This document shows, piece after piece, positions 44,836 to 56,490 of a DNA stretch of 64,000 nt. How positions within the stretch are numbered: position 1 is the stretch's first letter; the number at the start of each line of letters is the position of its first letter. The position numbers and the translations under genes were made by a program. This DNA comes from Glebionis coronaria (taxonomy: Eukaryota; Streptophyta; Magnoliopsida; Asterales; Asteraceae): positions 290,141,147 through 290,205,146 of the forward strand of contig CM046875.1 in the NCBI GenBank assembly GCA_025667525.1, written 5' to 3'. The notes beneath the pieces are model-generated. The model worked only from the letters and a program-made list of their open reading frames with translations, was not told the origin of the DNA and searched no databases.

Positions 44836-45076
44836 AAATGAATCATTCCGCAACAATTTTACGACATGATTACGTAACCAACTTGTGTACATGATTCCAC
44901 AACCAACTTGTGTACATGATTCCGCAACCACATTATCAACATGATTCCGCAACCACATTATCAATATGATTCCACAACCACATCAACAACATGATTCCGC
45001 AACCACATTAACAACATGATTCCACAACCACATTGTGTATGATTCCGTAATATCATTAGATACTTGATTCCGCAAT
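44836..45076 (+). repeat. 25-bp minisatellite (CATGATTCCGCAACCACA type)
   Basis: About nine degenerate copies of a unit of about 25 bp, CATGATTCCGCAACCACAT plus ATCAA, with variants CCACAACC and CCGTAATA. It ends about 20 bases before the truncated Gypsy-3 5' LTR. Confidence 0.92.
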
Positions 45077-45097
45077 TATGAGAATCTCATCCAGTAG

Positions 45098-45774
45098 TAT
45101 GGGTGCATCCTAGTTACATGTTTTACCAATAATATCAGGGTGAATGTGATGTGTGCCTTGCATCCTTCACTAGGAGTTGATCCCTCCTACCCAGACTATT
45201 TAATTAGAGGCAACCCCTCTAATTGCATGACAAGGTCTCCCCTCCAAGTATTCATGCACGGTGGAACCTCGTGACCTATATAGGCTATTGGCTAATTAAT
45301 ACAGATTTTACATAAAAATATAAGACTTTTCAAACTATAAAACCAGATTTATAAACATGTTCTAGGTTTTCCAGGACTTATGCATTTCCGTTGCTATTAG
45401 TGTTATTTTTTTAGCCATTCATACTATGTCATATATCCGTTCACTGAGCGTATTGTTCAGCCGTTACTTTCTTTTCCTTGTCCCAAAACGACAAGTACCT
45501 ATGGACAGACTCGAGCATTTGGAGGACGTGCATAGGATGGAAGCTACCTTAGACTTCTTCTCCTTTTTGCCTTCTTATACTTATGCATGTTTGGACACTT
45601 GTCTTGTCCTCCTAGTTCATTTACTTTACTTATGGTTTGGGCTTATGTTTGGGAACCGATGTTTAATTCTGGTTTTCCCAATGGTCATGTATGTTTTAGT
45701 ACATATTACCTTGCATGCTTTGATGAAACGCCATAAATACGCGTAACGGTCCACTTACCAAAGTGGAGTGTTAC
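45098..45774 (+). repeat. Gypsy-3 5' LTR, truncated
   Basis: Co-linear with 52280-52959 (GTGCATCCTAGTTACATG, then TAGAGGCAACCCCTCTAATT and onward to AAAGTGGAGTGTTAC). About 2.3 kb of the LTR start is missing. A small open frame (45426-45746) occurs in it but is not conserved as a gene. Confidence 0.88.
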
Positions 45775-45779
45775 TGTTA

Positions 45780-45796
45780 TGGTATCAGAGACAAGG
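45780..45796 (+). other. Gypsy-3 primer-binding site
   Basis: TGGTATCAGAGACAAGG lies a few bases after the LTR. It matches the initiator-Met primer site in its first eleven bases. Confidence 0.82.
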
Positions 45797-48269
45797 CTTC
45801 GACCTGTAGGCTCTAAAACTCTACCTGTGGGTAGTCACCTGAAGCTTCCAAAGTCAACGTTGTTTTACCACGTATTGATGTTTTCAACACCTTGTTTTAA
45901 CCATGATGTTTTCATCGGTATTGTTTTACTAATATGGATGAACAACAGTCATCCATACTTAGTTATGTGTCATTGTTTCATGCATGATGTTCCTTGTAAA
46001 CTGTGGCTAACGTCGACTGAACCCTAGTAGTTCATAATTAGTCACATAAATTTATTTTTTCTGTTAAGTTTTGACAGCTGATTTTCACTAATTTATTCCA
46101 TGTATTATTGTTGTAGGTATTTTGACTAAGTAATGGTTCGTACAGGACTGACCATATTTAGTCGCATGTGCTTTTAAATGAATCATTTTTTTAGGTGAAC
46201 CGACCTACAAGCGTTCACCCAAACCCATGTCATTTCCATTATCATGCATCCATACACTGTTTTCATGCATAAAATTTTAATGTTTACATGCATAATTTTT
46301 TTTCATGATTATGTATTATGTATTAATCAAATAAATCATGTCAAATTTTATTTTATGAAACGACCCATGGTCGTTTCACACCAGCAAATATTGGATTCAC
46401 TGTGGTCATAATATTTTCATGTCCCCTCATTAGTTGCTATGTCTCTTTAAGTCAATTATGTTTTCATACTATCATGGTTAACTCCGTTTTCATGCTGATT
46501 ATGTTTTATACTCCATGTAAATCTTGTTCCATGTTTCTTCATGTTGATCTTGTCTTCATGCTGATTATGTCTTACGCCTCTTATGTTGATTATGCTTTCA
46601 TCATGTTGATTATGCTTTCATGCAAGACATGGATGGATTTCATTTAATCCTTCTTTCATGATAGTCATGTTTGGTTTTCATTAATCATGCTTTCATGCAA
46701 ATCATCGTTAAATTTCGTTTGACCACACTTTTAGTGTCCCTCTATGCAACAAGAATCATGTCTATGTTCGAATTTCTAGGCTATCATGATGCTCATTCTA
46801 GTTTGGTTTCTAACTGTTTAACCAATTATTTTCCTTTAAAATCATGTCAGGTGATCGAACCCACACCGATCATTTCATGTACATTCCATGTGTACTCCAT
46901 GTACCGTATACCGTGTGTATTACACCTACCTTAATTCATGTGTATTTCACTTGCAATACTCCACGAGTATTCGTTAATCAATTTTAAATCATCTCAGGCG
47001 TATTCCACATGTTGATATGCCAGAAGATGCTGATTCCGCTCATAACCAGGAGATGTTACTAAATGTTGATGTTGCTAACTATATGGAAATGCTACGAGAT
47101 GCTGATGTTGTTCACAAGCTGGAGATCCGACAACACGAAGACAAAGGCATTGGATCAAAGCGATTGGACGAGAAGATGCTTCACCATTAGACTATTTCCA
47201 TCAGAAACCATCCCTAATTCTTAGTAACATGTCACACGTCATTCAGTTGTCTTTTCAGTCATATGAGTGAGAACCGGTACTAGCCGGCCACTCAACTGAA
47301 TAAGTTACATGAATCACCGTCATGAGAATGACCGTCATGAAACTCACCAACAAGACAATAGTAACTACTACTGTGACAGCAACTATCCTAGCAATTGCAA
47401 CAAACGCTCTGGCCACGGACGTGATCATAAATACAAAAGGTCAGCAGTCCAACCGATCCACCAAATCTAGGCATGATAACCTAAGATTTGCAGTTTTATT
47501 TGTTTCACACCTTGAGAGACATGTCAAGACATCAGTCAAGACACGTGTCTCTCGTATATTTTCGGAAACACATGTTAAGACACCAGCCAAGACACATGTC
47601 ATACATATATTTTCCAAGACACGAGTTAGGGCACATGACTCACGTCCATTTCTGGAACATCCCTAAGAAATTCAGGGTACCCTCCAAGGGGTATATCCAT
47701 TATGTTGTGCCATGTATTAATCAGGCCATAAGAATTTCAGTACCATCACCGGTGTAATATTCGCGTTTGGACACACATGGTTAGTTCTGCGTGAAGCAGG
47801 CAAAACACATCATGTAAGATCTGCCACGCTTATTTCATGACGCTTTCATTTCTTGACTTCATATTTCATATACCCATGACCATAAAGGACGCCATTCATA
47901 TAACCTATTATACGAAGGTTTTCCTTCAGTATAATGATAATATCCAATCTGCTAAACGCACTTACCTCTGGCTGATGTGAGTTAAATATGATTTTGATTA
48001 TGAGCTAAGAACAGCAGCCCATGCCACGGTTAGTCACCATTCATATCAGATTATGTACAGTGATGTTCAGGCTCCTGAATACATTCAACATGATTTTCCA
48101 TAAGGAAACCTTTTACAAATAATTATGCTTTACAAGCACGTGTTTGTTGTTCCATGGCTGCGAAGATTCCAGCAGTTATTGATGACACGACTTCTGAAGT
48201 CCCTTACTCATTACCAACCGATTATTCCAGAATCTTACCACATGTATTCCAGAGCAACCTTCTAGGATA
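45797..48269 (+). other. Decayed Gypsy-3 internal region, gag-protease side
   Basis: No frame stays open. Degenerate simple repeats of TCATGTTGATTATGCT type occupy about 46400-46640, and TTCATGTGTATTCCA type about 46850-47010. Around 47340-47450 an Asn/Ser/Gly/Arg-rich reading with Cys residues could be a Gag C-terminus, at low confidence. GACACATGTCA-like repeats occur near 47518-47640. Confidence 0.5.
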
Positions 48270-48720
48270 GGTACGGTAACATGAGATTATGTCCGACTGC
48301 CGTCGATTTAAACAAATCACCATTCATGACCGTTACCCTCCTCCACGTACTGATGATATGTCCTATCGACTTTAGGGTGTTAATCACTTTTCCAAGGTTG
48401 GGCTCATGATCATGCTGCCAACAGTGGTGAGGGAAATAGTGGGAAATTCCATGACTACTATTTGTACATGATTTGGTCATGCTAAATTCGTGAGTTTGTT
48501 TTAGTTTTATTGATGCTCGAGCAGTATTATGGATTTAATAAATCGAGTTCCGAGTAACAAATTGTTATTATTTTTCTTCTATGACAATCTAATATTCCCT
48601 AAGTTTAGAGAAGAGCACGACGACCATCTTCACTCCATGTTACAAAAGAAGAAATTTCACCCTGAAATTTTCCAATATAAATTCTGGTTGATTACAGTGA
48701 CACGCTGAATCACATAGATT
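48270..48720 (+). pseudogene. pol: Gypsy-3 reverse transcriptase remnant
   Basis: Readable pieces include CRRFKQITIHDRYPPPRTDDM, GVNHFSKVGLM, IMDLINRVPSNK and REEHDDHLHSMLQKKKFHPE, which follow the order of a Tekay-like Gypsy RT. The catalytic aspartate segment is lost (LFFFYDN in place of the usual IDD region). Stops and frameshifts separate the pieces. Confidence 0.78.
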
Positions 48721-48961
48721 CTCATGGGTAATCTTACCATGACTCAGATTATGCGTAAGGGTAAGAACCCACTACAGTAGGTGTTCCAGTAAATCCTATG
48801 CTATGAGAAGTCTAATTTCGGAGACTCATAGTTTTGCAAACTCCTATTTATCATGTTTTTATGAAGCAAGATATAGTTACATTCATATCTAAGTACCTGA
48901 CATGCCAATAGGCTACGATAGAACACCAACAGACTAGGATGTTTTTCCACCATCAGAAATT

Positions 48962-49192
48962 GTGAACAGAAATGGGACAAAATCTCCATGGATTTTCCTT
49001 ACCAGATTACCGCAAACTCAAAAGAAGCATGAGGATATCTGGGTTATTGTTAACAGTTTGACCAAGTATGCAGAATCCTTACATCCGCAAGGATTTCAGA
49101 GTCAGAAAATTGATCGGACATGTCGCAACCAAGGCTCATTCGATCACTTAGTACTCCCTCAGCTATCGGACCAGACAAAGGTTCACATTTGA
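48962..49192 (+). pseudogene. pol: Gypsy-3 integrase remnant
   Basis: A 76-residue frame reads MDFLTRLPQTQ in the next register and EDIWVIVNSLTKYAESLHPQ in frame, matching the Gypsy integrase core start. The usual D in VIVDRLTK is Asn here (VIVNSLTK). Downstream sequence is too decayed to follow to the other catalytic residues. Confidence 0.75.
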
Positions 49193-49960
49193 GTTCCTTA
49201 TTTCTGTTCACGTCCATGTTCTAATTTTACGACTTGATTTCGCGCTCACGTTCATGACACTGTCACGTTCATGATCGTATCCTGGTTTACGATTAACGTT
49301 TCATGTTTCGTTCTGGAAGTTTTGCTGAAGCTTGAGAGACCAGACTTAAGTCTAATAAACTTTCCATCACCTTATATCGTTTGGCATCTCACGTTCACGA
49401 TATGTTTCACATGTCATGTTCATTCCAAATTTCTCATATCACATTCACGATATGTTGCACGTATCATTGTCCACCGTATGTTTCTCATATTACACTCACC
49501 ATATCTCAACGTATCACGTTCACAATTGTTCACGTATCATGTTCACAATTGTTCACGTACTACGTTTCAGTATGTCTCGGGCATCACTGCTCAGACATAC
49601 TTATGTCATTTGCTTCAGATTATTTTGCATCATAACGTTTCAATTACCCTTGCACGTTAATTCCCATCCACTAGATCTAATTCATGCAAATCTGTCTTAC
49701 GTTGATGAACCAAAAACTTTTGTATCGTCAAGACAACGTCATGAAGACTAATATTGCTATTCCGTCAAGATCTTGTGGAGGAACCGTTCCGAGAGGGAAA
49801 ACACTTGGAAACGGAGGAGTTCATCCGGATTTTATCCTATAATCCTTCCATAATTCAGTTATGTTCTTTTCATGCACGTCACGTTCCACGTCTTACTCAT
49901 TCATGTCGCGTCCATGTTCTTTTCAGTTTACTTTACCTATAATTCGGGGACTAATTATTC
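49193..49960 (+). other. Decayed Gypsy-3 3' internal region with CACGTTCA repeats
   Basis: 49200-49600 is a degenerate array of CACGTTCACGATATGTTTCA-like units, responsible for three overlapping His/Cys-rich open frames that are repeat artefacts. 49640-49960 is degraded pol C-terminus or UTR with no motif I can assign. Confidence 0.6.
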
Positions 49961-49978
49961 TTTTTAGGGGGAAGAGTT
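49961..49978 (+). other. Gypsy-3 polypurine tract
   Basis: TTTTTAGGGGGAAGAGT immediately precedes the LTR start TGTAAAACCC. Confidence 0.85.
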
Positions 49979-52959
49979 GTAAAACCCGCATACTTTTACC
50001 ATGAACAGTACACTTAGTAAACATACGAACAAATTAAAACTTTCCTTTTATAGAATGAACACGTGTCACGATTATTAATTACAGAAACTACGTACTTGTT
50101 AATATACGATAAGTATTAAGTATGTGATATTACACGAAAATTATTAATCATAATAAATATAATCACGAACATGAAATCATGAACATTAAATCATGAACAT
50201 GTGACTACGTATGTATTTAGTATAATACGATAAATATCGATTAGGTACAATTATAATTATTCATGAATATACGATATAACACAAAAACACTAGCGCCGAA
50301 CACATAAATTATTAATCATAAAAAGGTGAACGGGTCTCCCTCGTGGGCCCTCTTAGCCGCGGACAAGGAAGGACAAAAGGGCCAAGCCCATTTTGTTTTT
50401 TACTAAGTGGGGAAAGGGAAAAACAAAGGAATATAACATTCATTTTTTTTACAAACAAGAAACCCTAGGCTCTCTTCCTTTGCCTCCTTGTGGCCACCGA
50501 CCTACATCAACACCACAAGGGTGTTTGTTTGATTTTGAGTATTGAATATTGGGTGTTCGTGTTCGTTTTCATAGTTCATTGGATTCACGCATTCGGTAAC
50601 CTTTTTAATCCTTTTTTTAAATTCTTTTAATTAAAATCAAGAACACATGGTTATGTAATCTTAAAAACAAGAAAAAATTTTAGTTTAATCTAGAAAACAT
50701 AAAAAGAAGAGGGTTTTGTGGGGGTTTTGTTTCGGCCGACACACACAAACCGAGAGCCGAAGCTCTCGGTTTCTCGCGTGTCACCACAGCCGAGACCTTG
50801 TGGTCTCGGTGTGGTCTTGGTGGTTCGGCAGCAGGGTAAAACAAGGACCCCGACTTGCGTCGGGGTGGCCTTGTGAGTTTGTTGGTCTCGACGCAGCAAC
50901 AACAACACCACCGGCTTAAGTCGGTGGCTGTTTGGTTCGAACAGGGGGAACGCACGGTGCAGCAGGGGGAAACCATCAGCCTACTTCCGTGGGAACCTTG
51001 TTGGGTGTAGTGGCTAGCCGATATAGTAGGGGAAACCACCGGCTGCAGTAGGTGGTGAATTAGTTCGAGCAGTGGCAACCGGCTAGGCCGGGTAGCCACT
51101 GCTAGGGGTGTTTGGTTCGGTCCGGTTCAAGGGGTCCGGTCCGGTTATGTTTCGGCTTATAAGTAAAACACGGGATTTGTCACGGGAACGTTTTTACAAG
51201 TCACGTTTTTCTACAAGTTAAATTATTTTTTACAAGTTATTATTTTTACAAGTTATATTGTTTTAGCAAGAAATTAAATTAACTAAAACATGGCTAATAA
51301 TTAATTTAATTTAACATAGACTTTGGTTATTATTATTTAGACAATAATACATGTTTTAACCTAAGTATTTATTTATTAATTTAGAATATAGTATTAATCA
51401 ATTATTTAAGACATGGAATACAATTAATTAATAAACATGACTTAGGTTATAATTAGTATAATATTAATACATGTTTAACCTAAGTATTTTATACACCTTA
51501 ATTTAATTAAATCGTGCTTATGTTTAATTAAATCGTATAACCTATAGTTTATTTAATTAACATGATATTATTACTAAACTATACCAATAATTACATGACC
51601 GATGATATTTAACCAGTAAACTTATGCTTATATTATTAGCTTATTAATTCAGCTTATTTCCAAATATAGAAACTTAATCTATTTTTGGAAACTTTCTATT
51701 TTTGGAAACTTTATATTTTAGGAAACCTGCTATTTTTATAAAGTTAATTATTATTACACAACACGTATAAAAATACAAGAATACAAGTAATACTTAACCA
51801 GAATACTTAAAATACATGATAAACATAGCATAACATTAAAATCAGTAAAACAAGAAAAGAACATATAAAAGAAGCTAAGACATGATATAATCAGTTACGT
51901 ACTCAATAAACAGAATAAGTATACATGTACCCTTTTTATGTAGCATTAATGAGATGTGAGTAGGACTCTCATTCCTTAGTCTTCTTCGTTCACTGCACAC
52001 AAGGTTCGGATTTCCCGTCCCTTCAGTATGGACATTCTTTCCTTCTTAGGATTCCCTGTTTGCAGCCAACTGTTTTCCTAGTATTGTTGTATATGTTTGA
52101 TTGCTTATGTTAGTTTTAGAGCCTAATCCATATACATGCATGACCAGTGTCACCTAGTTATGGAGGTACCATAACCATAACACTGGAGGCACCAGTTTTA
52201 TGACTTCCCCACGTCGAAGTGATTGCTCGTGGAGTCCCTTTACAGTTTTGGCCATTATATTATATTATCATGTGGGGCATATGTGTGCATCCTAGTTACA
52301 TGTTTTACTAGTAATACTAGGGTGAATGCGATGTGTGCCTTGCATCCTTCACCGGGAGTTGATCCCTTCTACCCAGACTATTTAATTAGAGGCAACCCCT
52401 CTAATTGCATGACGAGGTCTCCCCTCCAAGTATTCATGCACGGTGGAACCTCATGACCTATATAGGCTATTGGCTAATTAATACAGATTTTACATAAAAA
52501 CATAAGTCTTTTCAAACTATAAAACCAGTTTTATAAACATGTTCTAGGTTTTCCAGGACTTATGCATTTCCGCTTCTATTAGTCTTATTTATGTTTCAGC
52601 CATTCATACTATGTCATATATCCGTTTACTGAGCGTATTGCTCAGCCGTTACTTTACTTTCCATGTCCCAAAACAGTAGGTACCTATGGATAGACTCGAG
52701 CATTTGGAGGACGTGCATAGGATGAAAGCTGCCTTAGACTTCTTCTCATTTTTATCTTCTTGTATTTATGCTTGTTTGGACACTTGTCTTGTCCTCCTAG
52801 TTCATTTACTTTACTTATGTTTTGGGCTTATGTTTGGGAACCGATGTTTGATTATGGTTTCCCTATGGTCATGTATGTTTTAGTACATATTACCTTGCAT
52901 GCTTTGATGACACACCATAAATACGGGTAACGGTCCACTTACCAAAGTGGGGTGTAACA
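49979..52959 (+). repeat. Gypsy-3 3' LTR (full length)
   Basis: A 2981-bp LTR from TGTAAAACCC to GGGTGTAACA. Its last 680 bp match the truncated 5' LTR. Much is AT-rich, but 50700-51130 is strikingly GC-rich and packed with inverted repeats. Sequence on the minus strand at 57915-58950 is related to its terminal part. Confidence 0.92.
50739..51103 (+). other. Cluster of stem-loops in Gypsy-3 LTR
   Basis: Successive hairpins: AAACCGAGAGC-CGAA-GCTCTCGGTTT (50747-50772); ACCACA+CCGAGACC-TTGT-GGTCTCGG+TGTGGT (50783-50815); ACAAGG+ACCCCGAC-TTGC-GTCGGGGT+CCTTGT (50841-50874); CCACCGGC-TTAA-GTCGGTGG with one G-U pair (50908-50927); AGCAGTGGC...CCGGC-TAG-GCCGG...GCCACTGCT (51068-51103). Four have 4-nt loops and one has a 3-nt loop. 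Confidence 0.9.
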
Positions 52960-53042
52960 TAGGCCTTAATGTATATTGGTGTGAATTGGTCCAAGATAAG
53001 ATTAGGGCTCAACTTTTAGCGTAGAGTCGAAAATTGGTTAAG
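52960..53042 (+). repeat. 83-bp repeat shared with 41709-41790
   Basis: TAGGCCTTAATGTATATTGG through to TTAAGCGACGTG is related to 41709-41790 with about a dozen substitutions. It flanks Gypsy-3 on the right, so Gypsy-3 probably inserted in, or next to, a copy of this unidentified repeat. Confidence 0.85.
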
Positions 53043-53392
53043 CGACGTGTACGATTTCTCCACCTTGAGGAGCTTGTTGACTAGTGACCTCTCGAGTAAG
53101 GAGTACTCGAGGAGTGGAGTAGGAACGAGGAGTGAGCTTTGTTGCCGAATCACTATAAATCCTTGGTGTTTGGTTTGATATTTCTTTTCCTTATCTCTTT
53201 ATATTCATTATTCATTACTTGCATATACTTGATTATTAGTTTAGATCCACTATCTATTGTTCATATTGTGCATAAGAAGATTTCACATAATCACTCAAGT
53301 CTATGTTTTCGAAAAAGGATTTTTGAAAACCTATCATTAAACAAGTAAATTTAAGAAACTATTCAACCCCCCCCCCCCTTCTAGTTTCTACA
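53043..53392 (+). repeat. Copia-2 5' LTR, 3' part
   Basis: Ends AGTTTCTACA just before the primer-binding site, with C12 at 53367-53378. Contains an inverted CTCGAG pair (about 53089-53110) and a TATA-like CACTATAAATCC (about 53148-53159). The left border is not determined; the 52960-53042 repeat may be part of it or flanking. Confidence 0.6.
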
Positions 53393-53394
53393 AT

Positions 53395-53410
53395 TGGTAT
53401 TAGAGACAGG
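53395..53410 (+). other. Copia-2 primer-binding site
   Basis: TGGTATTAGAGACAGG, two bases after the LTR end, resembles the initiator-Met primer site with a C-to-T change. Confidence 0.78.
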
Positions 53411-53460
53411 TTGCTCAAGCTTTTTTAAAATATATTATATTTTAAAACTTGAATCGATCT

Positions 53461-55490
53461 ATGTATTTCAACAAGTATCTAGAAGGGCAATCTATACAAA
53501 GACCACCACCACTTTTTGAAACCGATAGTTTTATTTATTGAAAAAATAGTTTTGAGACTTATGTAAAATCAAAAGATTTAGATCTTTGGCATGTTATTAT
53601 CGATGGTGACTTTTTGCCTTACCAATATAATGAAGTTTCTGAAAAGAAAGAGTTAGTTACTTTTGACAAAGCTAATGATGACACTAAAAAGAAACTTGCT
53701 AAAAATAATGAGGATAAAATAGTGATTTATAATGCTTTACCTAAGAAAGAGTATGAAAGCATTTTTATGTGTAAAAACACTAAATATATTTTGAACACTC
53801 TTTTAGTAACCCTGCAAGGTAATAGCCAAGTCAAAGAAAGTAAAATCGATCTTGTTCAACAATATGAACAATTTGTCATCTTAGAAGTTGAAACTATTGA
53901 TAGTGAAATTGCTAGGTTTAATACCATTATTACTAATCTAAAAGCACTCAATGAAGGTTTTTATAGCAAGAACAATGTTAGGAAGTTTATTCGGGCGTTG
54001 CCTCTAAAGTGGAGAGCTAAATTCATGGTAATTGAATAATCAAAGGACCTTACCACATTATCACTTGATGAACTTATTGGCAACTTGAAGGTTCATGAAA
54101 TGATAATCTCAAAGGACTCAAAAATGGTGAAAACTAAGAGTGAAAGAAAGTATCTAACACTAATGGCCAAGAAAGCGCAAAGTGACCATGAAAGCTTCTC
54201 CTCGGAAAGTGCTGATGAGTAATATGATATGGCGGTTCGAGACTTCAAGATGTTCTTCAAGAGACGAGGTCAACACGTGAGATAACCAAACAACGACAAG
54301 AAATATTTCTCCAAAAAACGATTTGTCAAGAATGACAAAGGTGATAAGAAATGCTTTAGATGTGGCGACCCAAATCACTTCATCGATGAATATTCTAAGC
54401 CATCTCGCGACAAGAATCACACGGCGTTCGTTGGAGGTTCATTGAGCGATAGTGGTGAACAATGTGAGGATAACACTAAATACGTGAATAGGCTCGTGGC
54501 TCATTCTTCTAAAGAGGTACATTCTGAAACCGAGTATTATAGCAATGATAGTTCTTCTCTAGATGATTTAGAGTTAGAAGGTCAATAAAATAATCTATGA
54601 AAACTAAGTCTAAAATTAATTGAGAAGAACAAACTACTAAAATCAACTAGGACTAAGCTTGAAAATGAGATTAGTGAGCTAAAAAAATTAGCTAAGCTTG
54701 AGAAAAAAAAAGAAGTTGATTTAGGTTTCCTAAGTTGTGAAAGTCTTAGACAAGAGAATGAAGATCTCAAGATTACATCCAATAACTTAGAAAAGTTCAT
54801 GATAAGTACTAGTGCTCCTGATGATATGTTAAGTAAACAAATTCATTCTAAGAGAAGACTTGGATTGGGATTTAAAAATAATGAAGCATCAACTAGTGAA
54901 CCAAAACAAGTCAGGTTTTTAGAAAAACGCCCCACTTCCCACGGTTCACCAAAGTATGGGACGGTTCCATATAATTATGGAACCATAGGTTGCGTTAAGG
55001 AACCGCGGACAGAATGTGAAATGTGTGAAAATCCATAACTTTTTGAAAAGTCTATTTTAGGTAAAGGGCCAAAACATCTTGTGGTTAATAATGTTAAATT
55101 GCCTATAATTGATAAAAAGGAATTTGATAAATTCTACAAGCCTTTGAGTAAACCTTAAACAGGAATGAGAAATTTATGAAGATAGTCATCTACTCCTCCA
55201 ATAGTACGCAATGATTCAAGGCATATAAGTAGAACACCAACACCTAAAAAGAATGATCACTCTAAGGCACGAGAGTAAAACACAAACACCTGAAAATAAT
55301 AATAACTCTAGGTCAAGATCAAAGACTCCTAAGAAAAATAATGGACACCAAAATTCTCATATGAATTGGAATAACTTTCAAAAATGTTTTTCTCCGTGGG
55401 GTATGTGTCCTCTATTTATGCATCCCAACCAAATGCAAGGGATGTTTGGAAATAACTGACCCATGAGATATTGGGGACCAAATATTTGAT
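53461..55490 (+). pseudogene. gag: Copia-2 Gag
   Basis: Begins MYFNKYLEG-like, an UBN2-type Gag with WHVIIDGDF, YESIFMCKNTKYI and FIRALPLKWRAK. The zinc knuckle region near 54351-54392 reads CFRCGDPNHFIDEY, so the last Cys of CX2CX4HX4C is Tyr. Coiled coil (KLIEKNKLLKSTRTKLENEI) and KEPRTECEMCENP follow, then a Lys/Asn/Ser-rich linker. Several stops interrupt it (about 53540, 54038, 54220, 54587). Gag would package element RNA. Confidence 0.85.
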
Positions 55491-55515
55491 TTTGTGTGTT
55501 GTTACCTAGATATTC

Positions 55516-56490
55516 TTGGGAATCGATTTGGAGACTGACGAGTGGATTAAAGATAGTGGTTGTTCTAAACACATGACGGGTAATAGAAGTTTGTTCTCTA
55601 CTTACAAAGCATATAATGGAGGTAACATCACTTCCGCTAGTAAACTATATGGTAACATCATTGGCAAAGGTACAGTTTCTCTTGATTTTATGACCATCGA
55701 AAATGTTGAGCACGTAGAAAACTTAGGTTTTAATTTACTAAGTATAGGTCAAATTTGTGACAATAAGTGTAAGGTCATGTTTTTTGAACATGATAGCAAA
55801 ATGGTAATATATGGAAAGATCATTAGAAAAGGTGTTTGAAAGCATGGGCTTTATGTCATGAAGGTTAATAGGAAGTCTAAAGACAACTTATGTCTTGAGA
55901 CATTAGATGATAGTTCTACTCTTTGGCATAGGAGATTAGGTCACGCTAATATGCGTTTAATTCAATATTTAGTCACTAAGGAGTTGGTAAGACATCTCCC
56001 CAAGATGAAGTTTGATAGTCACTTTTGTGATGCCTTCAAACATGGGAAGCAAGTTCACTCAAGTCACAAGGCCAAGAATATGGTATCGACCTCTCGGTGT
56101 TTAGAGCTCCTACACATGGATCTCTTTGGACCTTCTACCATACGGAGTTATAGAGGTAACCTTTATAGTTGATGAATATTATAGATTCACTTGGACTAGA
56201 TTTCTGGCTACTAAGAACGAAGCTTTTGATCATTTTGAAACCTTTAGTCTAAGGATCCAAAATCAACTAGGATGTTCAATTGTCTCTATTTTAACAAATC
56301 ATGGCAGGGAATTTGATAATGAATTGCAATTTGTTGCCTTTGGTAAAGCCAATGGTATTTCCCATAACTTCTCGGCTCCTCGCACTCCACAATCAAATGG
56401 GTTAGTTGAAAGGAAGAATTGGACTATCCAAGAGATGAGTATGACCATGCTAAATGAGCAATCTTTGCCGAAAATTTTTTGGTGAACTGT
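55516..56490 (+). pseudogene. pol: Copia-2 protease and integrase
   Basis: The protease motif KDSGCSKHMTGNRSLF (about 55549) keeps the catalytic Asp. After a stop near 55838 the pre-integrase LWHRRLGHANMRLIQ and the integrase core appear. LLHMDLFGP holds the first Asp. The second site reads LTNHGREF where relatives have TDHGREF, so Asp is replaced by Asn. NGLVERKN holds the Glu. A frameshift lies near 56165 and a stop near 56483. Integrase is therefore inactive on two counts. Confidence 0.87.

Larger units (their letters stand above)
45098..52959 (+). mobile_element. Gypsy-3, decayed element
   Basis: Plus-strand element: truncated 5' LTR (45098-45774), primer-binding site, about 4.2 kb decayed internal region with RT and integrase remnants in Gypsy order, a polypurine tract and a full 3' LTR (49979-52959). 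The internal region is unusually rich in CATG-containing simple repeats. The missing 5' LTR portion prevents a target-duplication check. Confidence 0.88.

Noticed and set aside
44836..45076. Second CRISPR-like array
   Set aside because: Degenerate 25-bp tandem units without spacers of constant length and with no cas genes.
49271..49751. Three overlapping His/Cys-rich ORFs
   Set aside because: All arise from the CACGTTCA/CATGTTC simple repeat read in three frames.
50680..51099. 139-residue minus-strand ORF in the Gypsy-3 LTR
   Set aside because: Open frame is a by-product of the GC-rich hairpin cluster; composition is low-complexity and no domain is recognisable.
53367..53378. C12 homopolymer
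   Set aside because: Length may be affected by sequencing error and it lies in an LTR end; not informative by itself.
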